Shown piece after piece: positions 51,701 to 60,580 of a DNA stretch of 64,000 bases. The stretch is taken from contig NZ_JACHCE010000001.1 in NCBI RefSeq assembly GCF_014200605.1, forward strand, positions 248,001-312,000. Reading direction: 5' to 3'. The position numbers and the translations under genes are program-made. A model generated the notes under the pieces. That model ran no database searches. It had not been told where the DNA came from and saw nothing but the letters and a program-made list of their open reading frames with translations. This DNA comes from Pedobacter cryoconitis. Its GTDB lineage: Bacteria > Bacteroidota > Bacteroidia > Sphingobacteriales > Sphingobacteriaceae. Each line of letters begins with the position of its first letter. Positions within the stretch are counted from its first letter, which is position 1.

Positions 51701-52752
51701 TCCGTACTTTGCATAATCACAAGCCCTGGTTTGAATGGGCAGAAAAATTAAGGGATAGAGATCTCCGGTCATTGGAAACTCTTGGTGAAAGTCATAGTCA
51801 AAGAATCACGGAGATCAAGTGGCAGCAATTTGTATTCTTTGAACAATGGGCAAAGCTGAAGAAGTATGCACAGGCATTGGGAATTAGTATGATTGGGGAC
51901 GTACCATTTTATACAGCCTTAGATTCTGCAGATGTATGGGTGAATAGAGAATTATTCGCCATAATGGCCGACGGAAAAGCAAAAGGTATAGCTGGTGTAC
52001 CTCCTGATTATTTCAACGAAGAGGGGCAACTATGGGGTATGCCTGTATATGACTGGAAAAACATGTCATTAAATAATTATAAATGGTGGGCAGACCGCCT
52101 TGCTAAAAACCTGGAACTCTATGACCTGGTAAGGCTTGATCATTTTCGTGCATTTTCTGCTTACTGGGTGGTGCCTTCAACCAGCCAGTCTGCCAGGGAA
52201 GGGGTTTGGAAGCTTGGGCCCGGTGCTGCTTTTTTTAAAGCCATGTTGCTGCAACTGGGCCGTTTGCCATTTATAGCCGAAGATCTTGGTGAGATCAGCG
52301 AAGACGTTTATCACCTGAGAGATCAGTTTGCTTTGCCAGGCATGAAAGTGCTGCAGTTTGCTTTTAGTGAAGATAGTGCAGGCTCTGTTCATATTCCGCA
52401 CAATTACATGAGTTCGAACTGTGTGGTTTATACCGGTACGCATGACAATAACACAAGTCTTGGCTGGTATGAAGAAGAGGCTGATAATGCAACCAAAAAG
52501 CGAATGGAAAGTTATACAGGGATCAGGTTATCCCGGAAAAATGCAGTACAACAAATGATAAGGCTGGCTCTTTCTTCTACGGCAGAAATAGCTATTATTC
52601 CTATGCAGGATATTTTAAACAAGCCAGCAAAGGACAGAATGAATACACCAGCCTATACTGATAAAAACTGGATCTGGAGACTGAAACCAAAAGAACTTTC
52701 TTCAGTAGTTCTGGATGTACTCAGGGACTATATGAGGCTATATAAGCGTTAA
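48715..52752 (+). CDS. Fused malto-oligosyltrehalose synthase (TreY) and 4-alpha-glucanotransferase (MalQ)
   Basis: A 1345-aa two-enzyme protein. Residues 1 to about 845 are TreY: STYRIQFHKDFTFENFQQII, DIVPNHMGFDQHNAW, nucleophile Asp in GLRIDHVDGLADP, Glu in YIVVEKILEPGE and Asp in TATHDTKRGEDARAR. TreY turns the reducing-end maltose of maltodextrin into trehalose linkage. From about 848 to the end is a GH77 MalQ: GILLHVTSLPSAYGIGDFGP, LVRLDHFRAFSAYW (nucleophile), FIAEDLGEISEDV (acid) and GTHDNNTSLGWYEEEADN. MalQ lengthens short maltodextrins, so the fusion can recycle the products of TreZ. All catalytic acids of both halves are present. It is the second gene of the treZ operon, with an 8-base overlap. 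Confidence 0.94.
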   Translation: MFDPISTYRIQFHKDFTFENFQQIIPYLQELGVKTIYASPVYEAVPGSMHGYDVVNPGRINPEIGTIEQLRDISAKLKSAGIFWIQDIVPNHMGFDQHNAWLMDVLKHGEASVYRSYFDLVTADLNEEPLMVPFLGDDLDTVIENGELELVSIKGEQYLKYFESHWPVRVDIADDVLAEQHKIAKNDKKTMVSMVAKQQYYRLCNPKETNERINYRRFFTVNSLICLNIQYAEVFEEYHRFSKYLLDEGIIHGLRIDHVDGLADPTGYLQQLRTLCGEAAYIVVEKILEPGEALLNSWPVQGTTGYDFLGLVNQLHTNKKAEQKFNTFYKDLGQYNKPVQQQILKKKRAFLNSFMQGELENLYQLTFSLSLFEDQQVDEPDMLLLKEVIGEILVRCPVYRFYSSSYPLSAEEKNALELILDDLAEDVRYARPVDIIRQVLLEGNGISPDYKERAAVFYRRLMQFSGPLMAKGVEDTLMYTYNRFIGNNEVGDSPEVFGISIADFHEQILTRQRYWPQTINTTATHDTKRGEDARARLVVLTDLRKEWIAEVNNWQELNQDLKLNGKPDANDEYFIYQTLIATYPEENAGSENYTERLLEYIEKALRESRRKSEWEKPDLEYELAAKNFITGLLDQKREFWKRFISFFQKVAAYGRMTSLSTLLLKHLLPGVPDTYQGTEFWELSMVDPDNRRPVDYLLRAETLSKFRETEFKLKTLWQHGADGQVKLYLLQKLLRLRQDYASLFVNGLYIPLTVTGKYAANVLAFARRYKGDWLLCAVPVNLAAVNSAPGAADWEDTSIIMPEGIPDKYLNILDSNDAAVNCTEELRVSELFADFPLGVLVFQKKEHQRGAGILLHVTSLPSAYGIGDFGPVALKYLSFLSDNGLKYWQVLPMNPISGGHAYSPYSTTSVMAGNTLLISPEILYDEGLLTKEELDGHQEKIKRNVSYKRVTELKNKLFQKAYQSWLSGSGQAGPDFLEFCSREANWLDDYALFEVIRTLHNHKPWFEWAEKLRDRDLRSLETLGESHSQRITEIKWQQFVFFEQWAKLKKYAQALGISMIGDVPFYTALDSADVWVNRELFAIMADGKAKGIAGVPPDYFNEEGQLWGMPVYDWKNMSLNNYKWWADRLAKNLELYDLVRLDHFRAFSAYWVVPSTSQSAREGVWKLGPGAAFFKAMLLQLGRLPFIAEDLGEISEDVYHLRDQFALPGMKVLQFAFSEDSAGSVHIPHNYMSSNCVVYTGTHDNNTSLGWYEEEADNATKKRMESYTGIRLSRKNAVQQMIRLALSSTAEIAIIPMQDILNKPAKDRMNTPAYTDKNWIWRLKPKELSSVVLDVLRDYMRLYKR

Positions 52753-52839
52753 AGCTAAATTTTTTGAGCAATTCGGGTAAAAGAAAATCAGAAAAATTAA
52801 TAACAATAGAGTTGCTCTTCCAGGCGGGTGATTATCTTT

Positions 52840-53703
52840 ATGGGTATAAGTAAAGATCCAATGGTTGCTATTAAGAATTTTTATCCTCCGGAAAGTTTAA
52901 AGGATTATGTTAAATATTTCTGGCATCTGGAAACCCGCGAACTGAATAACACCAGGAAGCGTTTCCAGATTTTTCCTGATGGTTTACCCGGATTATTATT
53001 TCATCATAACAATGGCCGGCAGGTATTAGAGTTACCTGATCAGCAGAAACTACCTGTATCGTTTGTCTATAGTCTTTCTACTCATGCTTTTACCAATTAT
53101 ACCAGCAATCAGTTTTCTGCTGTTGGCGTAAGCTTGTATCCATGGGTATTAAATCTGTTCTTTGATATTAATCACATGGAATTCAGCAATCAAATAATAG
53201 ATCTCAGGGATTTTTGCAGGGCTGCCTTAAATGAAGAAGTGCTTCGGGCTCCCGATGCCGAAACTGCAATTAAAATTTTATCCGGCTATCTTATGCAGAA
53301 GTTAAATGGTAAGCGCAGAGAGGACCTGCTGATAAAGGATTCGATAAAGCGAATTAACAATAATAATAATGGAACCTTAATCCGGGATTTAAGTGAAATT
53401 TATCAGCTTAGTGAAAGGCAGTTTGAACGTCGTTTTAAACAGACAACAGGTATCAGCCCTTATCAGTATTTCAAAATCACGAGATTTCAGAGCGCACTTA
53501 AAAGAATCAATTTCAATCCGGTTGAGAATCTTTCTGCTATTGCTTATGCTGCTGGATTTGCTGATCAATCCCATTTTATCAGAGAGTTCAATCGATATTC
53601 GGGGCTTACACCAAATTCGTATTTAAAGATAAAACATCAAAACCAGGCGCTCTTGTCCGGTCATATCCATCAGAATATACCTCAACGGATTTTATTGTCT
53701 TAA
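52840..53703 (+). CDS. AraC family transcriptional regulator (DUF6597 + HTH)
   Basis: About 287 aa from the ATG at 52840; a GTG at 52828 is possible. A DUF6597-like sensor (FYPPESLKDYVKYFWHLE near residue 15) precedes the AraC domain (LSERQFERRFKQTTGISPYQ, then AAGFADQSHFIREFNRYSGL). It lies 88 bases after the trehalose genes on the same strand, with the MBL-fold gene following after 70. The target could be either. Confidence 0.88.
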   Translation: MGISKDPMVAIKNFYPPESLKDYVKYFWHLETRELNNTRKRFQIFPDGLPGLLFHHNNGRQVLELPDQQKLPVSFVYSLSTHAFTNYTSNQFSAVGVSLYPWVLNLFFDINHMEFSNQIIDLRDFCRAALNEEVLRAPDAETAIKILSGYLMQKLNGKRREDLLIKDSIKRINNNNNGTLIRDLSEIYQLSERQFERRFKQTTGISPYQYFKITRFQSALKRINFNPVENLSAIAYAAGFADQSHFIREFNRYSGLTPNSYLKIKHQNQALLSGHIHQNIPQRILLS

Positions 53704-53772
53704 TCATTTCTATGCCGGTTTTATGCTATTATCACAATCGGCAATTATTGAGATTTGAATAAAATTAATAAA

Positions 53773-54534
53773 ATGGTTAAAATACATCATATCAATTGCG
53801 GCACTTTGCAAAGAGATCCTGATAGTCTTAAAGTGCTGTGTCATTGTTTATTATTAGAGGATATAAAGGGTTTGGCATTAGTTGACACAGGGATAGGGGT
53901 TCATGACATTTTGTTTCCTTTAGAAAGGATTGGGCAAGAAATAATTGAACAGGCCGGTTTTAACTTTAACCTGAATGACACTGCTATTTCTGCACTTCAT
54001 CAACTGGGCTTTACGGAAGATGAGGTAAAACACTGTTTGGTAAGCCATCTTGATCCTGACCATATTGGCGGACTTGCAGATTTTCCCGGTGCTGCAGTAC
54101 ATGTCTCTGCTATTGAGATGAACAGTTTTCTGGAAGATAATCCGCGCTATTGTCCGGAACAACTGAAACACAAACCATTTTTAAAACTATACCATGATTT
54201 TGATGAGTACTGGTTTGGTTTTGCTGCGAAGAGAGCGGAACTGGATTTTGAATCAGAAATTTATCTGGTAGCCCTTCCGGGACATACTCTTGGACATTGC
54301 GGGATTGCGATTCAACAAGAAGACAGGTGGCTATTATATGCAGGGGATGCTTATTATTTAAGAGATGAACTTTTTACGGAAAATCATCCGGTTGATGAAT
54401 TGGCAGCACTCATGGCGATGGATAATGATTTACGGATCGAATCGTTAAAAAAACTAAGGGTAATCGCTCAGAATTTCGGAGAGAAAATAGAACTTTTTGG
54501 CTTTCATGACCCATCTGAGCTAAAGAATGAATAA
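53773..54534 (+). CDS. MBL-fold metallo-hydrolase (lactonase-like)
   Basis: About 253 aa from the ATG at 53773; a TTG 6 codons earlier is in frame. It carries the zinc signature VSHLDPDHIGGLADF (HxDxDH), a second ligand His in ALPGHTLGHCGIAI, and the bridging Asp in LYAGDAYYLRDELF. This arrangement fits the AHL-lactonase-like branch of the superfamily. The natural substrate is unknown, and quorum quenching is only a possibility. Confidence 0.88.
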   Translation: MVKIHHINCGTLQRDPDSLKVLCHCLLLEDIKGLALVDTGIGVHDILFPLERIGQEIIEQAGFNFNLNDTAISALHQLGFTEDEVKHCLVSHLDPDHIGGLADFPGAAVHVSAIEMNSFLEDNPRYCPEQLKHKPFLKLYHDFDEYWFGFAAKRAELDFESEIYLVALPGHTLGHCGIAIQQEDRWLLYAGDAYYLRDELFTENHPVDELAALMAMDNDLRIESLKKLRVIAQNFGEKIELFGFHDPSELKNE

Positions 54535-54679
54535 ATAGGGCCATCTCCGTCAGCTATCGATAATAGAGTTCTGTTATTGTATCTGTATAATTCATATGGT
54601 TTTTATTGTGTAGTATTAGTTATTTATTTGTTTCTTTGGTTTTGTTGAGTGGTTTTATGTAAAAATATTTATATCTTAA

Positions 54680-55840
54680 ATGAATAAAATTATACCTTTA
54701 GGGATACTTATCCTTTGTCAAGTGACTGTATATGGCCAAAAACCAAGGGCAAGAGATCTTGGAATCCCATTTGTAGGTGCTACAGGAAAATTTAATGCCA
54801 TAACAGATGTAAAAGGTGTAGAAGTGGGATATAGTACAATTATCTCTGGAGAAGGAAAAAACATCCGGGAAAAGGGGCCTGTTAGAACCGGGGTAACGGC
54901 GATATTTCCAAGAGGCAAAAATAATAACCCTGTTTTTGCAAATTGGTATTCCCTGAATGGAAATGGTGAAATGACCGGAACAACCTGGATAACAGAATCG
55001 GGGTTTCTGGAAACACCGATTATGATAACCAATAGCAATAGTGTAGGCATTGTGAGAGATGCTGTATTAAAATGGTTTATAAAAACAGGCTGGCACAAAG
55101 AGAATTTCTGGTTTAGCTATCCTGTTGTAGCAGAAACCTATGATGGGTTTCTGAATGATATTTATGGATTTCATGTCAAAGAAGAACATGCCTATGAAGC
55201 ATTAAATACTGCTAAATCGGGTGCTATACAGGAAGGAAATGTAGGTGGTGGAACAGGAATGATGTGCCTGGGTTTTAAAGGTGGAACAGGTACTGCATCC
55301 AGAATTGTGAAAATAGGTGATTCTACCTATACAGTTGGTGTTTTAGTACAATCGAATTTTGGGGCCAGACAAAATTTTAAAATTGCAGGAGTCCCTGTTG
55401 GCAGGGAATTGAAAGATACAATGGATTACGTCTTTAAAAAGGCTCCGTCATACCGGCAGGCAGGTGATGGTTCGATCATTGTTGTCGTTGCAACAGATGC
55501 CCCGCTGTTACCTCATCAGTTAAAAAGAATTGCTGCAAGAGTGCCTCTTGGGGTAGGTATTGTTGGTGGAAATGGGGAAAATGGATCGGGTGATATCTTT
55601 ATTGCTTTTTCAACAGCAAACCCTGCGGCATTTCAGAGAGTCAAATTGGCGAAGATTGATGAACTGCCCAATGATGCAATGAATCCATTATTCGAGGCCA
55701 CAGTTCAGTCTGTCGAAGAAGCTATTATTAACGCAATGGTTGCTGCCGAAACTATGGAAGGTATTAATGGAAATAAGGCATATGGACTTCCTCATAACCT
55801 GGTTATCGACATTTTAAAGAAGTATAACAGAATAAAATAG
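54680..55840 (+). CDS. P1 family peptidase (DmpA/L-aminopeptidase, S58)
   Basis: A 386-aa N-terminal-nucleophile hydrolase with a signal peptide (MNKIIPLGILILCQVTVYGQ). Family motifs are RARDLGIPFVGATGKFNAIT, SGAIQEGNVGGGTGMMCLG, and AGDGSIIVVVATDAPLLPHQ. The Gly-Ser before IIVVVATDAP is where DmpA cleaves itself to free the catalytic Ser. It probably acts as a periplasmic aminopeptidase on D- or beta-peptides. It is monocistronic and converges with EcsC. Confidence 0.9.
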   Translation: MNKIIPLGILILCQVTVYGQKPRARDLGIPFVGATGKFNAITDVKGVEVGYSTIISGEGKNIREKGPVRTGVTAIFPRGKNNNPVFANWYSLNGNGEMTGTTWITESGFLETPIMITNSNSVGIVRDAVLKWFIKTGWHKENFWFSYPVVAETYDGFLNDIYGFHVKEEHAYEALNTAKSGAIQEGNVGGGTGMMCLGFKGGTGTASRIVKIGDSTYTVGVLVQSNFGARQNFKIAGVPVGRELKDTMDYVFKKAPSYRQAGDGSIIVVVATDAPLLPHQLKRIAARVPLGVGIVGGNGENGSGDIFIAFSTANPAAFQRVKLAKIDELPNDAMNPLFEATVQSVEEAIINAMVAAETMEGINGNKAYGLPHNLVIDILKKYNRIK

Positions 55841-55848
55841 CATTGCTG

Positions 55849-56400
55849 TTAATATTCCCTCTCTTTTAATTCCTTTGCAATTCCTTTAATAAACATATAA
55901 TTGACAGTTCCACCAATTACACCGCCTACTACTGGTATCAAACGACGACTTGCTTTAGTGCCCAGACCCATCAGGATTTTCTCTGCAACTTCCTCCATGA
56001 CATTTTTGCTAAGGGCTAGTTTGGTATCAGCTTTGACAGATGTGGCGACTATCTTAAAGAAATCATCAAAATTGATCTTGTATTTGCCGGTGTAGTGATA
56101 AGAAATTGCTAGTGTTACCCTGAATTGCTGGGCGATAATATTGAGTATATCCAGGGGAGTACCAATCAACATGGTTCCTATGCCGCCCACGCCAGTGATT
56201 AAACCAGAGCCAGCGGCCAGCAAAGCACATTGATTGATAAAGCTATCGATCCCCAGCGTATCTACACCTTTTTTGATATTCAATTGGTCAATCTGGTTAA
56301 AAACCTGCTTAAAACCACCTTCAGAAAGATGGTTAAAGCCTTCTCTGACCTCTTTTTTTACTTTTTTTAAATTGACCTGCTTAAATGATGGTAAGTTCAT
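55849..56400 (-). CDS. EcsC family protein
   Basis: About 183 aa from the ATG at 56400 (MNLPSFKQVNLKKVKKE); a start at 56421 is also in frame. It contains the glycine-rich hydrophobic stretch GSGLITGVGGIGTMLIGTPL and a closing RRLIPVVGGVIGGTVNYMFI, both typical of EcsC-like proteins. The family was named from a Bacillus ABC-transporter operon, but its role is unknown. Membrane association is likely. Confidence 0.85.
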   Translation of the reverse strand: MNLPSFKQVNLKKVKKEVREGFNHLSEGGFKQVFNQIDQLNIKKGVDTLGIDSFINQCALLAAGSGLITGVGGIGTMLIGTPLDILNIIAQQFRVTLAISYHYTGKYKINFDDFFKIVATSVKADTKLALSKNVMEEVAEKILMGLGTKASRRLIPVVGGVIGGTVNYMFIKGIAKELKEREY

Positions 56401-56453
56401 CGCTTTTTGATTTGAAATCAATGTCTTACCACTTTCATGCCAGAATCAATTGA

Positions 56454-57698
56454 TTATTTTTTTGCGACCCTATAAAATTTTCCACCATCGGTTACGGCAT
56501 ATAATGCACCGTCTTTACCTACAGCAAGGGCACGAAAACGTTCGCCCTCATTTTTCAGTAACCGCTCTTCACCAATTACTTTATTATTTTTAATCACTAA
56601 CCTGGCAATATGCATACTGCTCAGGCCACCTACAAACAAATTACCTTTCCATTCTGGAATTACATTGCTGTTGTAAAAAGCGATTCCTGCCGGAGAAACC
56701 ACCGGGTCCCAATAATAAACAGGCTGCTGCATACCCTCTTTTTGTTGTATACCGTCTCCAACTTTTTCACCGCTGTATTCTATCCCATAGGTAATTACAG
56801 GCCATCCGTAATTTTTTCCCGGACGAATAATGTTGATCTCATCTCCTCCTCTTGGTCCGAATTCTGATTCCCATAATTCGCCTGTCGCCGGGTTCAGTGC
56901 TAAACCTTCGGGGTTGCGAAAACCATAGGCATAAATTTCAGGTCTTGAACCAGCTGTTTTGGCAAAAGGGCCACCGGGAACCGGTTTTCCATTTTTAGTG
57001 ATGTGAATGATTTTTCCCAGGGACGAATTCAGTGACTGTGCCTGCATACGAATGTCGGCTCCTGAGCGTTCACCAGTACTCACAAACAGGTTTCCATTTT
57101 TATCAAATACGATACGTGAACCAAATTGAAGACTTCCTTTATAAGCAGGTGTAGCACGGTATATGACTTCAATATGCTCTACCTTACTTTCATCAGCTGA
57201 TAATTTCCCTTTCGCAATAGCCAGTAAAGTGCCTCCGGTAACCTGTTCTGAATAAGCCCAGTAGATCATTTTGTTTGTGGCAAACTGAGGATCGATGTTT
57301 ACGTCCAGTAAACCACCTTGTCCGTCGGGTACTACTGCTGGTAAGCCTGTTATTTTCTTAACTACTTTTCCTGCAGTGGTTACAATAGACATAGTCCCCA
57401 TCTTTTCGGAGATTAAAAAACGTCCGTCAGGTAACAGACAGAGCCCCCAGGGATGTTCTAATGTCTTACTTAACAGGGTAACGGTATAAGGTGTTTTTGT
57501 TTTCACACCAGCGATTCTTGTCTGTCCCGCAAAAGCAGGTTTGTATTTCGAATTGGCCGCCTGGGTCTCAACCGGTGGGTTTGTACCGCCGGTTGATTTG
57601 TTTTTTATAGCTTGTGCGTAACTGCTGCTGCAGGCAAATACAAAGGGTATAAGAGTAGCGCAAAGTACCGGAACTTTTTTGTAAGTAGATCGCATCAT
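56454..57698 (-). CDS. PQQ-dependent soluble aldose-sugar dehydrogenase (YliI/sGDH family)
   Basis: A 414-aa secreted six-bladed beta-propeller with a signal peptide (LCATLIPFVFACSSSYAQA). Characteristic segments are LEHPWGLCLLPDGRFLISEK, GQGGLLDVNIDPQFATN and GRNPEGLALNPATGELWESEFGPRGG-like blade 4 (YGFRNPEGLALNP, then EFGPRGGDEINII). The catalytic His is expected in the second blade. It oxidises sugars in the periplasm if PQQ is available; no PQQ biosynthesis gene is in the window. It stands between EcsC and a flavodoxin-like gene on the same strand. Confidence 0.92.
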   Translation of the reverse strand: MMRSTYKKVPVLCATLIPFVFACSSSYAQAIKNKSTGGTNPPVETQAANSKYKPAFAGQTRIAGVKTKTPYTVTLLSKTLEHPWGLCLLPDGRFLISEKMGTMSIVTTAGKVVKKITGLPAVVPDGQGGLLDVNIDPQFATNKMIYWAYSEQVTGGTLLAIAKGKLSADESKVEHIEVIYRATPAYKGSLQFGSRIVFDKNGNLFVSTGERSGADIRMQAQSLNSSLGKIIHITKNGKPVPGGPFAKTAGSRPEIYAYGFRNPEGLALNPATGELWESEFGPRGGDEINIIRPGKNYGWPVITYGIEYSGEKVGDGIQQKEGMQQPVYYWDPVVSPAGIAFYNSNVIPEWKGNLFVGGLSSMHIARLVIKNNKVIGEERLLKNEGERFRALAVGKDGALYAVTDGGKFYRVAKK

Positions 57699-57740
57699 AA
57701 TAAGTCTATGTTGAAAGGATGAATATAAATCTACAATTTT

Positions 57741-58271
57741 TTATAAAGATTCTATAAAGGAGATATAATCTCTGGCACTTTCTTCTACTCTTTCTGCAAT
57801 AATATGATATTCTGCTCCATAGAAAGCGAAAAATGGTCTGTAATCGGCTTTTACATAATCAAAAGTGATCTCAAAAGGAGCTGTCAATTGCTTCATTGTA
57901 TATTTATATTTTCCTGATTCCCGGTAGTCTTCTTCATTAATACCTATAGAAATGCTTAATGCAATCTTTTTATCAGCTAATTTATATGGACTGCTACTGC
58001 CATATGCCCAGCCGTAAGTTAATACCTCATCCAGCCATTTTTTGAAAAGTGGCGGACAATTAAACCAATAAAAGGGGAATTGAAATATAATCTTATGATG
58101 AGATTCTATCAACTGCTGTTCTTGCTGAATATCTATCTTTTCATCCGGGTACAAACTGTGCAGATCCCTTATACTATATTTTTCGGGATATTTTTTTAAT
58201 TCTTCAATCCATCGTTTATTGATTACCGAGTTTTCAAGATCCGGATGAATGATAATGACCAGAGTTTTCAT
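57741..58271 (-). CDS. Flavodoxin-like NAD(P)H oxidoreductase (YwrO/KefF type)
   Basis: A 176-aa flavoprotein. TLVIIIHPDLENSVINKRW forms the FMN-binding start, the FQFPFYWFNCPPLFKKWLDE motif is diagnostic, and YGWAYGSSSPYKLADKKIAL is the quinone-reductase loop. It would reduce quinones by two electrons in the cytosol. It diverges from the HxlR gene at 58416; quinone-sensing HxlR proteins often control such reductases. Confidence 0.92.
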   Translation of the reverse strand: MKTLVIIIHPDLENSVINKRWIEELKKYPEKYSIRDLHSLYPDEKIDIQQEQQLIESHHKIIFQFPFYWFNCPPLFKKWLDEVLTYGWAYGSSSPYKLADKKIALSISIGINEEDYRESGKYKYTMKQLTAPFEITFDYVKADYRPFFAFYGAEYHIIAERVEESARDYISFIESL

Positions 58272-58415
58272 TGTATAATTTTTATGTTATTGACTTTAAT
58301 TTGCCGGGACAAATATGGGGCATACAGACAGGCCGGACAATAGATGTCAGATTAATCATTTAGTGATAAATTAGTCACCATTCATTAAACGATCCTTTTA
58401 CTTAAATTTGTAGAT

Positions 58416-58811
58416 ATGTATCAACGAAAAATTCCAATTGATTATGATTGTGGCCTTAGCATAGCTATGGAAGTAGTAGGTTCCAAATGGAAATTCTGTT
58501 TACTTGATGAAATTTCAAAAGGCATAAAGCGTCCCAGGGACCTGGTTAATTCTATCAATGGCATTACTAAACGGGTTTTACAAAAACAATTAAGTGAATT
58601 GGAATTTCACGGGCTCTTAGGGAAAACAATCTATCCGGAAGTCCCTTTGAGGGTAGAGTATTATCTGACAGCATCTGGAAAAGCTATTTTACCTTTGGTT
58701 TCGGCTGTCGATCAATGGGGCTTGAGCTTTGCACCGGAATTGAAAACTATCCTGGAAAAAGATAGTCTTCAGATGGAAAAAGACAGGTTTCATCAAAATG
58801 ATGAGCTTTAG
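58416..58811 (+). CDS. HxlR family transcriptional regulator, divergent from a quinone reductase-like gene
   Basis: A 131-aa winged-helix regulator. The core is DYDCGLSIAMEVVGSKWKFC with a Cys at about residue 11, then RVLQKQLSELEFHGLLGKTI and YYLTASGKAILPLV. A TAAATTTG -7 box (58403-58410) ends only 6 bases before the ATG, so the transcript may be nearly leaderless. The GTGATAAATTAGTCAC stretch just upstream is a weak palindrome that could be its operator. It overlaps the convergent SnoaL gene by 4 bases. Confidence 0.92.
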   Translation: MYQRKIPIDYDCGLSIAMEVVGSKWKFCLLDEISKGIKRPRDLVNSINGITKRVLQKQLSELEFHGLLGKTIYPEVPLRVEYYLTASGKAILPLVSAVDQWGLSFAPELKTILEKDSLQMEKDRFHQNDEL

Positions 58812-59170
58812 CCGTGATAAACTCTTGAAGCGTTTATCTTTCCATTACTGATTTCAAGTACTTCGGCGATCAGCATATCCGGATCACCTGCTACAGTTCT
58901 GATATATTCCATGAAAATACGTTGATCATTGGCTGTAAATGACGTTGGCTGATAGCGCAGGGTAGGTAAGCGGTCAAATGAATCTTTCCACCATTGACGG
59001 AGTGCTGCTTTACCGCTGATCAGCCCTTTGGTTTCTGGTTGTCTGATTTTTAGTTTCGGACTAAAGTGTATAGCCTGATCATCATATAATGCTAAAAGTG
59101 CTTCAAGATTATGGTTGTTGAACGCATCAAACCATTGCTTTGCAATGGCTTCAAAATTAAGGCTTTCCAT
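58808..59170 (-). CDS. SnoaL-like (NTF2-fold) protein
   Basis: About 120 aa from the ATG at 59170 (MESLNFEAIAKQWFDAFNNH); the longer frame to 59227 covers the upstream hairpin and is rejected. It has the ALLALYDDQAIHFSPKLKIR and GKAALRQWWKDSF motifs of SnoaL-type domains. Function is unknown. It lies downstream of the alpha/beta hydrolase gene but behind a terminator. Confidence 0.87.
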   Translation of the reverse strand: MESLNFEAIAKQWFDAFNNHNLEALLALYDDQAIHFSPKLKIRQPETKGLISGKAALRQWWKDSFDRLPTLRYQPTSFTANDQRIFMEYIRTVAGDPDMLIAEVLEISNGKINASRVYHG

Positions 59171-59192
59171 GTTAACCGGGTTTGAGTGGCAA

Positions 59193-59244
59193 ATTAAATA
59201 AAAAAAGCAGGTCCAGCCTGTGGCCATGCTTTTTTTTATTTAAT
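59193..59244 (-). terminator. Terminator of the alpha/beta hydrolase gene
   Basis: ATTAAATAAAAAAAGCA (59193-59209) pairs with TGCTTTTTTTTATTTAAT (59227-59244), with one bulged T. It starts 7 bases after the hydrolase stop and separates it from the SnoaL gene. Confidence 0.7.
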
Positions 59245-59250
59245 ATTTTT

Positions 59251-60321
59251 TTAGGCATAGCTGTCAACTTCAATAATTGCATCAGTAAAGGCTTGTGGAG
59301 CTTCCTGTGGCAGATTATGTCCGGCACCTTTGATAATCCGGTGTATATGTTTTCCTGAGAATTTTCCAGCATATGCTGTTCCATCGGTGGCAGGGGCAAC
59401 ACCATCCGAATCACCATCGATTGTAATTGTGGGTACTTTAATTACCGGGCCTTTAGCCAGTTGGTCTTCAAGATAATCATATTGCGGATCTCCGGGAGCC
59501 AGGCTGAGCCTCCAGCGGTAATTGTGAATGACGATGCTGATATAGTCAGGGTTATCGAAAGCTGCAGCTGTACGATCAAAAGTGGCCTCATCGAAATCCC
59601 ATTTAGGTGAAACATTTTTCCAGATCAGCTTTCCAAAATCGTGACGGTTTGCTTCATAACCTGCCTGGCCACGTGCTGTAGAGAAATAATATTGATACCA
59701 CCATCCCCATTCTGCTTTTGGTGATAGTGGGAGCTTGTTGCGTTCCAGATTATTAATCAGATAACCACTGACAGAAACCATTGCTTTACAGCGTTCGGGC
59801 CAGAGTGCCGCAATGATATTGGCTGTACGGGCCCCCCAGTCATAACCGGCAAAGATTACTTTTTTGATCTTAAGGGCATCCATCAGGGCGATAATATCAA
59901 GTGCAACGACTGATTGCTGACCATTGCGGAAAGTCTCCTCTGAAAGAAAGCGCGTAGTACCATGACCACGTAAATACGGGACAATCACTCTGTAGCCTGC
60001 TGAAGCTAATAAAGGGGCAACATCAACAAAACTATGTATATCATATGGCCAGCCATGCAGCAGCATAACTACTGTACCATTGGCAGGGCCTGCCTCTGCA
60101 TAACCAATATTCAGGACACCGGCGTCGATCTGTTTTATAGAGTCAAATGAGGTATGGTTGCCTTTTTTAACTAATTGAATATCAGTAGTTGATGCGGATT
60201 TTGTCCCTGCTTCGGCATAACCTGTATGCAGTAGTTCTGATGCGGCCAGTGCTATTCCTGCGGTATACAGAAAGCGGCGGCGGTCATATTTATTTTGTTG
60301 TGGTGTGTTGTCGTTTTCCAT
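59251..60321 (-). CDS. Tat-exported alpha/beta hydrolase (epoxide hydrolase-like)
   Basis: About 356 aa from the ATG at 60321. The N-terminus carries a twin-arginine signal (YDRRRFLYTAGIALAAS). The fold shows the oxyanion HGWPYDIH motif, the nucleophile elbow AGYDWGARTANI with Asp as nucleophile (as in epoxide hydrolases and haloalkane dehalogenases), TITIDGDSDGVAP, and the catalytic His in KGAGHNLPQEAPQAF. It probably acts in the periplasm. The substrate class is open. Confidence 0.9.
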   Translation of the reverse strand: MENDNTPQQNKYDRRRFLYTAGIALAASELLHTGYAEAGTKSASTTDIQLVKKGNHTSFDSIKQIDAGVLNIGYAEAGPANGTVVMLLHGWPYDIHSFVDVAPLLASAGYRVIVPYLRGHGTTRFLSEETFRNGQQSVVALDIIALMDALKIKKVIFAGYDWGARTANIIAALWPERCKAMVSVSGYLINNLERNKLPLSPKAEWGWWYQYYFSTARGQAGYEANRHDFGKLIWKNVSPKWDFDEATFDRTAAAFDNPDYISIVIHNYRWRLSLAPGDPQYDYLEDQLAKGPVIKVPTITIDGDSDGVAPATDGTAYAGKFSGKHIHRIIKGAGHNLPQEAPQAFTDAIIEVDSYA

Positions 60322-60580
60322 GATTTTTAGTTTAAATCGCTGAGTCAAAAATAGGGGCTTAAGAGACTGTGTGTAACCGTGAAATAGTGGGAGAAGGCCA
60401 AATAGACCTTGAATTAGTCATTTGCTGACTTGAAATATTTTAGGCCTGGATGATCGTGTTTTGGCCTTTGTCCACTCATCCTGCAAAATGCCTGTTTCAG
60501 GGTGAACATCGCCTTATTAACATCTTATACGCTGGTTAAGCAATTCATTTGAAAATACATTTGGATAAATAATCACTGTT

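Noticed and set aside
53773..54534. MBL-fold protein as a quorum-quenching AHL lactonase
   Set aside because: The zinc motif fits many MBL hydrolases; without a structure or assay the specific name is not justified.
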